Notes under the pieces: generated by a model
Database searches by the model: none
What the model was told of the DNA's origin: nothing
The model's input: only the letters and a program-made list of their open reading frames with translations
NCBI RefSeq assembly: GCF_011386835.1
Contig: NC_088801.1
Location: 23,676,824 to 23,740,823 of the forward strand
Reading direction: 5' to 3'
Source: Chrysemys picta bellii
Lineage: Eukaryota > Chordata > Testudines > Emydidae
Length of the DNA stretch: 64,000 nt
Part shown: positions 21,106-35,368 of the stretch, piece after piece
How positions within the stretch are numbered: position 1 is the stretch's first letter
Layout of the letters: every line of letters starts with the position of its first letter
Translations under genes and position numbers: made by a program

Positions 21106-24100
21106 ACATTTAAACAAGTGTAATTTTTGGAAAATATCATGAGTCTCCACAAAGAGTTATGTGATGTGATGTTATATTATTTAAAATCTTCTGCTAAAAC
21201 TAATGGTTTTTTTTATAGTTATGGCAATCTTCCCGCATCTAAAATGTGCCAGAATCTGTTACCAAAACTTACCATGATGCCATGTACTGTATGTAAGAAA
21301 TCAGAGACCATGACTGCCATGCTCATTACTGTTTCATTGCTTGATGATTGGGAGATCTTTTTTCCATCAGTGTCTTATTTTTATATTGTCAGCAACAAGT
21401 CAAGGTCTTTGATGTTTTGTTACATTCTTCAGCATCACTAGAAAACTACTTGTTTTCTTCATTTTCAGTGGTTTATAACTTATCTATAGCAGATCTTTTG
21501 GATTTAACCCCTAGTCACATATACAATATTAAATATGGCCATTAAAGAGACCATGGATGTTTCTGAACCAGTATGGGTTTTAGCCCTGATGTCCCAGACA
21601 AATTCTAATTTGGGTAATTAAATCCTGCCTACATAAATTCCCAATGCAATTTTAATTGGATACAGGATTTTCCATTTCTAATGCTAAATAATTATGCAGT
21701 ATTGATGTATCCTGTTAAACAGCTAGTATGTTCTTTTCCAGAGGTTGCTGAATTTCACTGGTAAGTGAAACCACTTCTGTATATATAAAGACACAAATCT
21801 TGAGAAATGCTGGATGTTCTTAGGATCAGGCACAAAGTTTGCCAAATGTTTTTGGCATTGAGATGAATGGCACTGTAGAACTGTAAAATATCATTGTTAT
21901 TTCTAATCAAGTTATTCCAAATCTTCAAAGCTGTAGCGACAGTAATGAATCACAAAAAAACAAAATAGATCTTTATATAGTAAAACTTATTAGGTGACTA
22001 CAGGGGTTGGACTGAGTGATTTGGGAGAGAGAGTTTCCAGATTTGACTACCATGATTATATGAGATAGGCAAACATGGTTGTCCAGATATTGGTATGGAA
22101 CTATTATGTCATCCGAACCAAAAAAAATAAATAAAAAAAAAACAACCCACGGTGGATGTATTGACTTGGGGAAAAAAACAACCAACATGATAAGGGATAT
22201 ATACTATTTTTGGAAGCAATACACTTACTTATTTTAAAAGATATAAAACATTGTTTCTTTTGTCCCCTTTGGCTGATGGAAGAATGGGCAGACCTGTTAT
22301 CAAACAAAATGTATTGCATTATTTGTGGTATCCTGCAGAGATTTTTTTCATGATTTTCTGTGGGACCACAGAGGCAACTTGCAGGGAAAATCACTACAGT
22401 TTTGATACGTTTGCCATATTTTTCAGCCGAGGGTGTAGTCCTAGCTGAATGACTTTGTACATAATGGTCACTCACCCATCATCCTATTTAACAGATTCAC
22501 TCAACAACATTTAAATGCTGAAGGCATTTAACCAGCCATAGTGAAATCTGTTGTGGATATGTAGCTTTTCATGGGCACCCTTAGTGGTCGTGCTAGCCCC
22601 AGGTCCTGTGATGGATTCTGTACTCTGACAGTTTTGATGGAAAATGTTTTACAGGGAAAGATGTTTGGCATAGAGTGGCTGCAGTATTAAATGAAGCTCC
22701 TTGAGTCACCCCTTGCTTGTGTGACGTATCATATTGCATTAACCTGCCTCCACAAAGGAAAATAAATCAATACATATGCAAATTTGACAAAGTTTTAAAA
22801 ACTATGTTTAGTTTTTACTGTTACCATGACAAAAGATGTCTCCAGCTGCGAGAGGCCTATTTACTAGAAATTGACCTTGTTCATGTCTGTGGGGTAAATG
22901 GATCAGTTGGCTTGCCAGAAGATCAGCAGAAGTAAAACTAGTGTTAATCATTTACTAATGATCATCTTCTATTTTGAGAGCAGTCAGATTTTCTTTTCTC
23001 ATAAAAAATTATGCTAAATTAATAGGCTAACATACCAGATTTCAGTCAAGTGGGTTTTTCAAGTTTCTGGATTCCACAATCCTGGAATTTAGAACTATAC
23101 AAACTGAAGGAGCAGCAATAAAATAACATGAAAAGGTTGCATAGCGGACCCGATCAAGATGATTCTTCAGGGATCATGTGGCCCAGTTGATATCAAACCC
23201 AAAATTTAGTTCATAAGGGTCATGCTGGCACTAAGAAATATTTAGGAAAGTGATCTTGAAATGTTAGCATCCTAAGAAGTCAATTGATTACTGTACAGAG
23301 AGTTTGGGTGTCCCTTAGCAAAGTTCTCTGTCTAGATTTTTTTTTCAGTTTCTTTTCTGAAGATACAATATGATTACAAGGGTCGCAAAATGTATCTGAA
23401 AAAAAAGGGATATGTAATGTATTTTCACTGAATCAGCCTCAAAATTGTCCACATTCGTATCCATCACTCATCAAAGAATTAGTATTATCCTTGAATCCCT
23501 ATGTTGTAAAGTATGGCTGTAAAGTACTTACTCTGTTTCCACTATCAAAACTGAAAAGAGCACAGGCATAATGTTGGCACTAGACAGAATGATGATTCTA
23601 TCAGGTTTGGGATTTCAATTTGACCCTAACAAGGCTAGAGAAGTTTGGTTTAACATAGCAACAGGGTTAGATGCATGACATGTTTAGGACACAGCTTCAC
23701 AATAGAGGTCTCTCCAGTTGCCTAATTAGACAATGTGTGCACGTGTACACATGGGAGGGGAGAGGGGCGTGTCTGTGGATGGCTAGCTGTGTGAGCTGGT
23801 TTTCAGCAGGGTAAAACTAAAAGATGTTAACTGTTAATGGAAATGGCATCTCTTCCATACAAATCTGCCATAGGGATGTGGAAACCTGGCACACACAAAA
23901 AGTATGAGAGGAATTTTGGATTGGTTTGAAAACAAATGCCTGAGGGGGATCATGAAGATCATGTGGATGGACAGTGAGGATTTAAACCATTTAAGAGATG
24001 AGCAGTCAGAGATAGCAGACAGAGGTGGTGCAGAATAGGAAATTCCACTAGTCAGGGTAGCAGAGCACAGACTGCCAAGATAAGTAAAGAAGTAGCCCCA

Positions 24101-24136
24101 CATTATGGAAGGAACCATGTCTGTTGGAGCGATTTA
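21106..24136. other. Unassigned AT-rich sequence
   Basis: An A-rich patch is present at about 22120-22142. No repeat or gene is recognised in the remainder. Short open frames at 21127-21441 and 22717-22935 carry no family signature. Confidence 0.5.
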
Positions 24137-24273
24137 GGACTTGATTAAGCAAAGCACTTACACACGCTTAACTTTAAGCATGTACAGTCCTTAAGTCCTA
24201 TTAAAATCTACATAAATATCTGCTTAAAGTTAAGTAGGTGCTTTAATACTTTTCAGATGCAGAATTGGGGCCT
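24137..24273. repeat. Palindromic relic (GCAAAGCACTTA family)
   Basis: GATTAAGCAAAGCACTTA and GCTTAACTTTAAGCATG at the left are mirrored by CTGCTTAAAGTTAAG and GGTGCTTTAATACTTTTC at the right. A decayed relative is at 46148-46304. Confidence 0.6.
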
Positions 24274-25129
24274 CTGAATCACGACTGACTGCACCACAAT
24301 TAAGGTGGTGCAGAGTTTGTCTGGGCTTACCCATGAAGGGCAGTTCTGCTTTGTGGTGGGGATGGTGGGGACGAAGGAGGTCAGAAACTGCTGTAAAAAG
24401 GTGTTCAGTGGTCAGCTTTGCAGCAGCGACTCACTCCCGCCCCCCCGGAATATGCATAAAGGTACGAAACCTGGGTGGGGCAAGTCTCTTTGTTCCATGC
24501 AGCGAGGAAGCCAGCCCCTCCAGCCCATTCTCATAGCCCTCCTTAACCCTCTTACGAGGGTGGCAGATAGTAAGGTCTAGGCCATTGGTCAGCTGCAAAA
24601 CCTGGATGGAAACAAAGGGGGGCTGGTGGAAGCCCTGGAGAATTGATTTGAATAAGCATGGGTTTGCCTGCACTGTACACTTTATTATGTAGATGTCTGG
24701 GACTACCTGGCAGATAAAGTTGCGGCCTGATTAAAACCAATAACAAGTCTCCTGTCCTCCTTGTGGTATACCCAGACAACCATGTATAAAGCTAACAAAG
24801 AAAACCCACAATAAGAACTGGTGTCAGATATAAAGAAGTGGAGAGAGAGCATTCTGAATTTTGAAGGCATCAATAGGAGCTCATGATGATTTAAGGATTA
24901 TAATGATAATGTGCACCATATATGTGATTATATTCACTCTCCGAATTAAAAAATACTTTAGTTAATGATACTTATTAATCAGTATCTTATTTACATAAAG
25001 AGGTAGGATCAATGGAGAGCCTCCAGAACATTTGAGGAAAATCTGTGGGGATTTTCACTCCCAGCTGTAGATTTTCTTCTGGAGTTTTAGTTTTCATTCT
25101 CTTACTGTACTTTAAACTAAGCATCATTA
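24274..25129. other. Unassigned sequence
   Basis: This includes a locally GC-rich patch (about 24430-24450, CCCGCCCCCCCGG). No gene or repeat is recognised. Confidence 0.5.
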
Positions 25130-25250
25130 CATAAGAACGGCCATACTGGGTCAGACCAAAGGTCCATCTAACCCAGTATCCTGTCTTCCGAGAGTGATCA
25201 ATGCCAGGTGCTTCAGAGGGAATGAACAGACCAGGTAATCATCAAGTGAT
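25130..25250 (-). mobile_element. CR1-type LINE 3'-UTR fragment
   Basis: CATAAGAACGGCCATACTGG, TCAGACCAAAGGTCCATCTA, CCCAGTATCCTGTCTTCC and GTGATCAATGCCAGGTG form the minus-strand 3' end of a turtle/crocodile CR1 subfamily different from the copies at 18.5 and 37.5 kb. Only the terminal 120 bp are present. Assignment is from recall of the consensus. Confidence 0.75.
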
Positions 25251-26214
25251 TTTTGTATTACAGAAGGTACTGCAGGTGATTCAAAAATATTTATTAACTT
25301 ATTAAATAGAACTATCTTCCCTGCCACTGCATCACATTTTATGGGAAAAGCCCACAAAACTTCACTAGCTGTACTGCAAAGGTTGGCCCTTTTTGTTGAA
25401 AGTAATATAAACACCACTTATATCTCCACTGTTAGGAAGGCAGTAAGCACCTTACGTATCTGTTATTTCTCTGATTGCACATTGAGACATACAGTCTTAT
25501 TCCTATTAAATCAATGGAACTCCAGGGTGTGACAAATATACCCAGCCTGATTAGCATTCCCAGGATGATTCTGGGGTGGAGATTAGCAGTGCAAAGTTTT
25601 ATAATGTTGGTGCTTCAATATAAGGCTTCAAGTTTAACACCCTATTAATATGAATGGGCAGATTCACATTTCTTTTAGTAGTATCATGTGTCAGTCTGTC
25701 AACAGACCCATAAAGGCAACAGTGAATGGGTTTGTATTCTCAGAGTTAACATCACCATATAAAAAGGCTGGAAACAGAAATCAGTTAAAATGCTCATGAA
25801 ACAATAAAAACTGGGGAAAACCTAACTCCATAGAGTGTGTTAAACTTGCACACCTGCAGATTTCTTCCTTCACAGATGGTCATTTGCCAGCAAGGCAGCA
25901 AAACAGGCAATGATTTGCATGGCTTGTGCAAGCTCAGTTGGTCAGGCACCTTGTGTCTGCAGACCTCCACCCCTCTGAGGTTGGTGCAGAGCCCAAGTTA
26001 AGGCTATTGGTTGGCGAATGCTCTGCACAGTAGCTTCTCACTAGCCCTCCATGAACCCCACAAACCCTGGAGCCCCAGTCCCAGAGAAGTCCCACAGAGG
26101 GGCTCTCCTGGAATGACAGAAGGGGGAATGATGCTGTGGACTCAGCACTACCTGCCCCATCCATATTCTGTAGAAAAACTACCCGAGCATGTGAAAATTT
26201 AATAAGCATGAATG
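25251..26214. other. Unassigned sequence
   Basis: No repeat or gene is recognised. Confidence 0.5.
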
Positions 26215-26372
26215 ATTTTGAGCCTCACAGAGCCTGGGTGAGGTTGGTAAGTATTATTACCCCCATTTACATATGGAGTAAAGGCAGGACAGCGAGAGTA
26301 AGTGACTTGCTGAAGGAAAGGCTGCTGATTTCCAGTTCAGTGCTTTTACCATTACCATGTCTTCCCTTCTTC
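26215..26372 (-). mobile_element. MIR-like SINE relic
   Basis: GAGGTTGGTAAGTATTATTA, CCCCCATTTACATATGGAG, then GTAAGTGACTTGCTGAAGG and CAGTGCTTTTACCATTACC follow the minus strand of MIR-type SINEs in order. Confidence 0.6.
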
Positions 26373-27774
26373 CTCCACACAGTATAGCACTTTCTGACAC
26401 ATTTTGATGTCATTACTGAGCTGTACAATGTGCAGCTTCATTGGAACAATAAATCCACACTTTTGATTTGGCATAACAATACATTGAAAGTTCATTGAAA
26501 TTAGCATTCATTTTTCTCACCAACGCCTTCCTACTGCACCACAACTGCAAGTTACAAGTCTGTAATCTTTCATCTATTACATGACTCTGTTATGACTATA
26601 GCCAATGATTAATGTAGGGTTAATAATTTTGTCTGATGGAAGTTGGTATAAGAGAGAGACTGTTGCTGACTGAAACCTTATTAGGCTCACTTTTGCTTGG
26701 TTTAGAGAACAGATTACTGCGTGCTTCACCTACTCGGCAACAAGCTTTTCCATAAAAAGACAAGAGTAAGAATATACCTGCAGGAACAAACTGTTTTCAG
26801 CTTGAAATTCACATACACACAATAGTCCGACACATCTTCAATTTAGTGTATCGCAAACTAGCACATTATGTTCAACATATATTGTAGCATACATTAATAA
26901 CTCCTTTGGAACCATTAAGGGGTAATGCCACCAAACCACTATGCATTTGACTATCTAGCTTTCCCCAAACGATGCCAGGTTTATGTGACGAGCTGGTGAG
27001 CTTTAACAGGAAAAACATTTTATCCTTGATGCACATCTCTCCAGTGTAAACCCTGTTCCTGTTTTAAAAGCACATTGCTCTACTAGTGTCAGAAAGAGGA
27101 AGTCTTGAGGCAAAGTGTCACAGCCCTATGAAACCTGTGCTGGGCATCTGTCCACATTTGGGATTTAAGAAAGTCTGTATATAACTGAGGATCTCCAGTT
27201 GTGCACTCATCCTACTCACTGAAACGATCAGCATTTGAGTCTGAAATGTACAATAGAAGGCTTGGTTTGACCAAAGCAGAGTGAAATCAGCCCCAAATGG
27301 CCTCAGGCTATATTACACCTGCAGACAAAAGGTGAATTTGTAGGAAAAAATTGATCATAACTTAATGTTGACATTAGCTAAAGTAACTTGCACTCTTCAG
27401 CATGCACAGCTGTGCTATCACTAGGGAATTTTTTGGCTACATGTGAATTTACACATCTGTCAAATAACTTGGAGATCCATAGGCAAACTTTAGCACTCAG
27501 GAACATTGTGTGGATTTGTGATACTTCCTGTAGGATTTTGAGTTCACAAAACAGTGAATGGATTGCAATTTTACAAGACTTTTTGCCTATATAAATATAG
27601 GGCCAAATTGTCTTCCCAGTTACACCAGTGTAATCCAATTGAAATCAAAGCCCTGACTGCAGAATGCTGAGGCCCACCTTTCTACATGGTCTAAGAAACA
27701 GAACAAAATTGCTCTTGTGCTTAGGTGCCTCCACGTACTTCCTACTAATTTTAGCGTCTATTTCAAAATTGTAT
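26373..27774. other. Unassigned sequence
   Basis: A weak palindromic relic may lie at about 27598-27665 (GGGCCAAATTGTCTTCCCAG, TTACACCAGTGTAATCC). Otherwise nothing is recognised. Confidence 0.45.
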
Positions 27775-27905
27775 GTGCGTTTCCTCCCATGGAGCTTGTC
27801 TCTATTGTTATTTGTATTACGATAGCAACTATAAGCCCCAACAAAGACAGGGACCTCATTGTGCTAGGTACAGAGCCAGGACCTGGACCCAGGGTTCTAC
27901 TATCT
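27775..27905 (-). repeat. Old SINE-type relic
   Basis: TTGTTATTTGTATTACGATAGC and CATTGTGCTAGGTACAGAGCC resemble a sauropsid repeat (ATTATTTGTATTACCATAGC...CATTGTGCTAGGTGCTGTAC) also seen at 56845-56960. Confidence 0.55.
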
Positions 27906-28120
27906 TAGGTTAGTGCTTTAAATACAAGACCATATTTCCTTTCCTTTGCTTTATTCCTGCCACATTCTTCTATTCCTTCTATCTTGTCTCACCCCTCTTT
28001 GTGTGCACTGCAGTTTCCATCTCATTGACTCGCCAACTCTTTTAAAAAGCTCACATGGAAGCTTCTTTCCTACAATGCACATGCTTTTTATTTTCTGTCT
28101 TTCTCATAAGCCTTCATATT

Positions 28121-28345
28121 GAGGCAACATAGTTGAGTGGACTAAGCGTAGGACTGGGGACCTTGAATTACTGAGTCCTAAATCTGATACTGCTGTTAGT
28201 TCGTTAGGTGGTCTTAGGAAAGGCACTTAACCTCTTTGTGTCTCAATTTCTCCATCTGTAAAATGGGGGATAATGCTAGATCATAGGGATGTTGTGATGT
28301 TTAATTAGCTAACATTTATAAAGTCCTATATTAAATGCTAAGTAT
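28121..28345 (+). mobile_element. MIR/CORE-like SINE, near full length
   Basis: This is the best-preserved MIR-type copy in the window. The tRNA-like head GTTGAGTGGACTAAGCGTAGG leads to a box-B-like region, then GGTCTTAGGAAAGGCACTTAAC, CTCTTTGTGTCTCAATTTC, CCATCTGTAAAATGGGGGATA, GGGATGTTGTGATG and a decayed tail. All MIR landmarks are in order. Confidence 0.8.
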
Positions 28346-31300
28346 TTGTATAAATTTTAGGATAGAATGCTTTCATTCATTCAAAATTCATTGTCTTTAT
28401 ACCACTGTTTTCTGTAATTTATACTGTAGACTGCTGCCATGTATTTAAATATGTAAAGCATTTTGGGATACAGTTTATATGATCCACTATGTAAAATATG
28501 GTTGTATTGTGCATATGGCAAATCATTTGGCATCATTTTTTAAAACTTCATAAGTGTAGGACAAACACAATGAGTAAAGTTTTCCTTTAATTGGTGCATA
28601 TCATTGTGTGATAAGCACAACAGAATGGAAATGGCTTATCAGAATTGTGAAGCTGAGTTGTAGCATATTGAGATATGTTGTGCATGTTGGTGGAATGAGT
28701 TGCACGTGAAAAGTGATTTTTTAAATTAATTTATCAGCTAGTTTGTGCCATGGCTTAGCATGCAGGGTAATTGGGACAGACTCCAGGCTTGAGGTTAAGT
28801 TGCTGAATTTGGGTCAGTTTAAAGCCATGGACAGTTTGACTTCATACCATATGTCTGTCTGTTTGGAACCTGGCATTCAACAATTCCTTTAATACTTGGG
28901 AGGATAACTGATATATTTTCAGGTCCGAAAATTATTATGCAAACATAAAGGTGGTTGGATCTTCAGCAAGGAGTCTTAAATGAAGACACATTTTTTAAGT
29001 TTAGAAGCTCTAGATACAGGACTAAAATATTGGTGGAACACTGACCGTATATTTCTATATATTTCTTAAGAGATGATCTGCATGCACCTCCAATAGCCTA
29101 CCCATTTACCAGATCCAGAAACACAAATCCATCAGCATCAAAGGGCAGAAGTTAGGAAGTTCAGTTGTCACAACAGCACAGAAAGGTCCACCAACATTTT
29201 GGTGCAAGACCTTTTTTCTTCCCAAGAGCAACATCTGCTCCTTAGCATGCTGCTCATTTACATGGCAATACTCCAGTCGCTCTTCCAGTGTACAGCTCTT
29301 TAATAGTAGTGCTGGTGTCTGAGCTCTGGAAGAAACCAAATGGTTTGGGTGTGCTTTTGTGTGCAATGAGTTATTCCTACAGTGTGCTTATTTATAATAA
29401 TGGGCATTCATTATCATGAGAGAGCCTTTTTTGCTCAGGAGTCATCACAGTACATACTGTGAATGCATCTTGACAATAGTTTGCATTTGTGTATTATGGA
29501 CCCATAATACGTATTTTTTGTGTGTGTATAAATCTGTAATACTGAATGGATAGTAAAAAAAAAAATCCTTAGGAAATTGCATGAACAGTAACTCCTTTTA
29601 AAATATTATATCTTGGCCAATTTTTTTTATTTCCAAATATCCTAGTCCACATTGTAGACTAATAGCCTGCCAATTTCACTTAAAAGTAGCCAATTTTTAA
29701 GTTAGAGAAGCACAAGGAGCAGTGGAATATTCTTTTTTTAGGACTCCTCTAACTTAAACAAAAATTATAACATTTTTATTGCTTTGCCCAAATCTCTGAA
29801 AAATGTTTTTGCTGTAATTCAGGCTGGATCATTTTTTTCCCTGCTCTGTTGTACACTATAAAATTTAGAGCTGGTTTTCTTTCTAACTAGAACACATCAT
29901 TCAGGATCTATACTGATCTATTAGTTCAAAGCCCAGATATAGCAAGATCTATTAGGAAACATGAGTCACTTTGTTGTATGTTTATTAATGGTATTTAATT
30001 CTTTCTTTCTTTGTTTCTTTGTGTTATTTTTTTTTCTGAAGCAGAGCAGCACTTTCCAATTATTCTGTGAGCTATGAGAGATTTTTCTCCATGTACTGCT
30101 GTTCTGTATTGGTGTCCTTATAGATGCTTTATCTTGCTCTTTTGAGATTGTAACATGATATGTTGTTCTGCACACAATGCCATAAGAAGAAAGTTTAAAA
30201 TGATGTAAAATAAGAGATGTTGACAGAGTCTCAACCATAGCAGAGCGAGTTGGCTGCTGCTATTGAAATAACTTAAAGGCAGCAGGGAAATAATATTCAA
30301 ATTGCAGGAATAACCACAAATGTTTTCATGAAAGATTTTTTTTTTGTTTAACTAGGGTTTTGTTGTCAGGAGAAAAAGAATGACCATCTTTTAAGATTTC
30401 TTATCTACATACCTAAAAACATTATCTACTGGCATCAAAGGAATAAATGCACAGATTCATTAGAATAATTATAGAGAAAAGTGGAGTGAGCCTCCTTAGA
30501 TTTTTAGTTTCATACAGTGACTGCCATGTTAGGGGGGGAAAGCAGCTAATTAGAATCGCAAAAGACAGTACCAATACTAAGAAAATGTGCTATGTGATGA
30601 AGGTGGCAGAAGTTGTAAAAGATTTATATTTAATAAGAGGTAAGCAATGACTATCAATGTACAATAGCTTAAAAACAACAGTAATTACCATTCAAATGCT
30701 TGGAATTTTGACATAAATGTTATCTAACCTTAAAAAGAATATGGTGGTAAAAATCATATATATTTATCCTGCATAGTTGAATGACTTCTTTCTTTCCTTT
30801 GCTAAAACCCTGTGCTACAGTGTTTTATTTATTCGGAGTCTAGCTTTTAGACTGTTTAGCCAATCAGAGAGGCTGTAAAGGCCTAGGACCAGCCTTGGTG
30901 CTGAGCTCCAAATGCGATTCCAGTCCTGACAGGGGGATTATAGGAAACAGATGACTTACGCTTCTAATTTGTGGCCTTAAATTGCAAACAGAATTTCAGG
31001 AGTCGAGCAGAGTAATAAATGGCAATAGAGAAAGCCACACACAGCCAAATCAGTATGTGGTGGTTGTAGGTTAAACTAAATAGGAAGAGACAGGTTATGA
31101 TGGTTTAGTGTATTACAGAGAAGAAAGTCTTAAATTACTAGTGCTGAGAGGTATTGCACTATGGCAGACAGTATTGCATTGTGTAGTCTACAGATATCAC
31201 AAGCAGAACAATAAAAAAGCAGGTTTAGCATAAAACCTGTTGCTGGACAAATCTTTTCCCCCTTAGAAATGGAAGCTGTGTTTTATGTTTGTTTTGACCT

Positions 31301-34300
31301 TAACTATATGCTTGCCCCTTAACATCTGTTTTCTACTGTTGCAGTTTTTCACACCAAATTAACTGTCAGGGATTCAGATAAAATACTTCCAAACTATTTT
31401 TGTTGACTTTCAGGACTAAAAAAATGCCTTGATACTCTTTCTGTGCTGTATTGTAATACTTGGATTTCAAAGACATAAAATATAGTCAAACATTTTCAAA
31501 AAATGAAATCTATGATACTTTTCAAAAACGAAGCTTACGGCAGCCCTCAGACACATGGCTTTTTGAATAATTAGTATAATGATATCAAAGTAGGTTTTGG
31601 GTTAGGTTGTTGAGCTTTCACTCTGAATCAGCTGACTAGTTTTATTATGGTTTGGAGCTTCTTATTTATTTAATAAAACATTGTATCAAAAGTTTGTTTC
31701 ATAGTGTTAATTGGTCCCTGCTTTTTATGAGCCTTAAATTAGAAAGATATGTGCTGGGAATCTACAGAGGTCTAAAGACTCACATGCAGAAACTAACGTT
31801 GGATTTGCTTTTCTTATATTGGTATAAATGCAATGCAAGAGAGATGGAGAGACAGCGAGAAGGCTGAGTTTTCAGCATGTGGAGTAGCTGGTGCCACAAA
31901 AGCATTGTACTGTACAAAAAATGATACATCAACAGTTAGTGCTTCTTAAGCTTCTTAATTTAAAGGGGTATTTAAAAAAATGATATAGCTCTTTTATTTA
32001 GGGGTATGGGACTTACAGAGTCTGTGCAAGTGCTTTGAAAAATCCATATCAAATACCAAGTATCATGGTAGGGATTTCTACTATAGAGATAATACTGCTT
32101 TAAATGACAATTGATCAGGCTTAGAAATAATACTAACTCAAAGTTAAAAAAATAGACAAAACAAACCTTTGACCCATTGCAGTACCTTAGCCTGCCATGC
32201 TGCATGTGACATAGTAGTATATACCCCATACTAGTATCCTCTTGATCAGATAATCCATCATGCTAAAACCTCTAGGCTTTTGAACCACTGTGCTAGTGTA
32301 AAACTTAGAAGTTTTATTTCAGGCATCAAAGCTGGCTTGCAATAGAATGAACAAAACTGTTGTTATTGCAAAATGGTTATTGTTTTAAGCAGGTCTGTTG
32401 ATAATCATTGAATATGACTCGCTAAATACATTTTGATTAATCACTTGCAAAAATTATGCTTGTTAGAGCTGCTTTATATTCTGTGTCACTGTGATCTCAG
32501 CATAGGTTATAACTGTTTCTTTATAGCTGATATGATTTTTTTTCTTTAAGTCACCTGGTGAGAAAGGAAAACAAATCTTAGTTGAAAGCTTTTGTCTGCA
32601 ACAGTCTCCTCTTTTCATCCCTAGGTTCTTTAAAAAAAAAAAAAAAGCTCAATTATTGTCTGTGCCATAGAGAGAAGAATGGGGCCTATACGGGACCTGA
32701 ACCTTTTTAGACAGGAGATAGCTTTTGTTTTTGCACCCCATCAACACTGATCAGCTAATTAAATTTGATATCTTTGGCTGAAGCAAAATGATTTGTTAAT
32801 TGTTCTTTGGGAATTTACTTAATGAGTTTAGATGTCTTTTGTATGGTACATGTGGGGGTATTTTGCAAAATGGAGCTGAAAAGAAAAACGGGGGCAAAGG
32901 CAGAAGAAAAAGAGTACTGAGAGAGCAAGGTGTAGTTTGAACAGAAATGTTGGTGGACTGCAGTCATTCATTAGTCAATAACAGAAAACAGATCTGAACT
33001 GTAAAAAACCCTTCCTATCAAATACAGCCATGGACATCTGTCAGGGATTCAGATATTACACCTTGATCAGACCAAGACAGTGACACCATTTTCTTTAACA
33101 AACACCAGCAGCCTTTCTTTCTCTTTCATTTTAACATTTCTCAGGGGTTGGATTCCCTTTCTTCTCCTGCTCTGTAGAGAGTAAAAGGAGCTTGTTAACT
33201 TGCTTAGATATTTTGACTGCTGATGCACTTTGGCCACTTGCCTGTGGTAACAGTGTCAAAGCATTACTTGGTTTAATTGCTGTATTTGCAGTCTGAAGAG
33301 TGCTCGGACTTAGTGTTCAAGCAGCTGAATAAAAAAGAAATTGTCATTTTTGAAAAATCCGTGAATTATCCTCAAAGTTGAAACAATGCACAATGTTTAA
33401 AATGCCTTCTTTTTTTTCTTGTATTCAAGAACAAAAATTCAAATAGGTAACTTTTTGATAAATTGTTTAAAATAGCAAGTGGCACATTAAAGGCACGATT
33501 TTAGTACTTTTTTTTTTTTTTTTTTTAGGTAGGGGGATTAACCAGTATGGGTGGAGGGGGTCTATTTTTCAATCTCTTCTACATCCAAAGCTACCCATTG
33601 ATCCATTACAACATCATATGCTTGGAGACTTGGGCTTTCAAGGAATGCAGGATCAGGCCCATAAAGTGTGCAAAGTTACAAGCCAAATCATCTTTTTAGT
33701 TTCAAATAAGTGCCATAAAATATTTGAGCTCTTGTAATTAAGAAGTAACCAGAGAGTATTAAAAATATTAGTTACACTGACAATTGTGTCACAAGTTATA
33801 TAGAGTATGGATTACATGTGACAATTTTTTGATGGTCCTTCATTTAGCAAAGATGTGAATAATTTATAGATGCTCTTATGACATCCATTTTCCAAGTGGA
33901 AATTGAGAATATAATGGAGTTTAATTTTATTAATATGCAATAATAGATGGCATTCTAAAGCCATATTTGTTATATACTATACCTCTGTGATATGGCTGCA
34001 TGCATCACTTGCTGTGTGATTCTTTTTTTCTTTTTCTACATAAAGCATGACAAGGTGTAGATTGTAAGCAGGAATTATTCTAGAAAAAAGCCTATGTTTT
34101 ACGTTGAAACGTATGGACCAGATCTGGTGAGGCAAGTTACTGAATGCCCTCAACTCCCACTGAGCAGCATACTGTGGAAGGAACTCAACCCCATGCATGA
34201 TCAGGCCTTCTGGCACAAAGCAGATGGAATCAGGATATTTTTGTCCTATAGATTCTAGACTTGACAACCATTCTAGGGTTCATCCTGATGTAGATGCAAA

Positions 34301-35231
34301 GAAAGGGGTAGCTGACACAGTAAGCAAGCACTGCTTTCTCATGGCCCTTTTTTTGGTTAGGCCAAAGCTCTATCCTGAGGCACGTACACTGTGAAGAAAG
34401 CAACAGAGCTAAGCCTGTTTTTCTCTCCATAGCTATATAGTATTTCAAAGCCTGCTTTTCTGATGCGAGGTCCAGACCTGTGCTGAGTTTATTGTATTTT
34501 TTTCCAACCCATCAAAAGGTCTATTCAGGACTCTTAGGCAATGTTCCTTAGCTGGAGATACATTAATTGACACCATGTGGGGATCTGGCCCAACAGGAGA
34601 AACTGACCACTGAAAGAGCTCCCTGAAGTACCAAAATAAACTTCTTCAAAACCCTGTCCAGATCCCTGACTACCCCCAAAACCTGGGAAAACAGATAAGC
34701 CTTGCAACATGCCTGGATGGTACTGTCCAATTGCCTATATAGGGGCCCAGTTCTATCATGTTTGGCTTCTCTCCTTGTTGTGGCAAGGGAGAGGGGAGCA
34801 TGTTGACTTCCCTGGAATTGCATGGGGTATAAGCCAGGGCAGCATTTGGTCCATGGAAGTCTTATAAGGCAGCACCTAGTAAAATGATGTATCCTGCATT
34901 TTACTATTGCTTGTAGGCTTCAGTGCTTTCTCTTTCTAATTCAAAGTGAAGCATACTTTGTTTTACCGCCTCCAGATACCTTCTGTGGAAGGCTGATGCA
35001 GTATGATGTGCATTTTACCTGGCATTTGGGAGTGTTTGTTTAACACTGGACATGATTACTGCTCATACAGTGCCTGATTCTACAAGATGATGAGCCCTTT
35101 CCAAAGGTGCTAAGCTCCCTCTGCTTTCAGAGAAACCAACAAGAGTGAAGGGTGCTCTGCACCTTGCTCAGCACCTTGTCATTCGTTATAACCTAACATA
35201 CATGCCAGATTTGTCTCTACTATATTATTTA
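28346..35231. other. Long stretch without recognisable mobile elements
   Basis: Nearly 6.9 kb of AT-rich sequence in which I recognise only a weak MIR tail (about 28455-28510), a pyrimidine-rich patch near 30000-30035, an A14 run near 32632-32645 and a T19 tract at 33508-33526. There are no convincing exons. The scarcity of repeats contrasts with the flanking regions. Confidence 0.5.
33508..33526. repeat. T19 homopolymer
   Basis: Nineteen consecutive T. Confidence 0.95.
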
Positions 35232-35342
35232 GGGCCAGATCCTGCTCTTTCTCCTACTGATGTAAATCTGCAATGGCTCCTTTGAACATCAGTAGAGTTA
35301 TTGGAAATGTACATGATTGTACTTGGGATCAGAATTTGTCCT
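35232..35342. repeat. Small palindromic TIR relic
   Basis: GGGCCAGATCCTGCTC at the left is imperfectly complementary to TGGGATCAGAATTTGTCC at the right. The interior TACTGATGTAAATCTGC is mirrored by AACATCAGTAGAG. Confidence 0.45.
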
Positions 35343-35368
35343 TTCATGTTTTGGGGTTGAAATCTCCT

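Noticed and set aside
21127..21441. 104-codon open frame downstream of the CR1
   Set aside because: The composition is that of random AT-rich DNA and no domain is recognisable.
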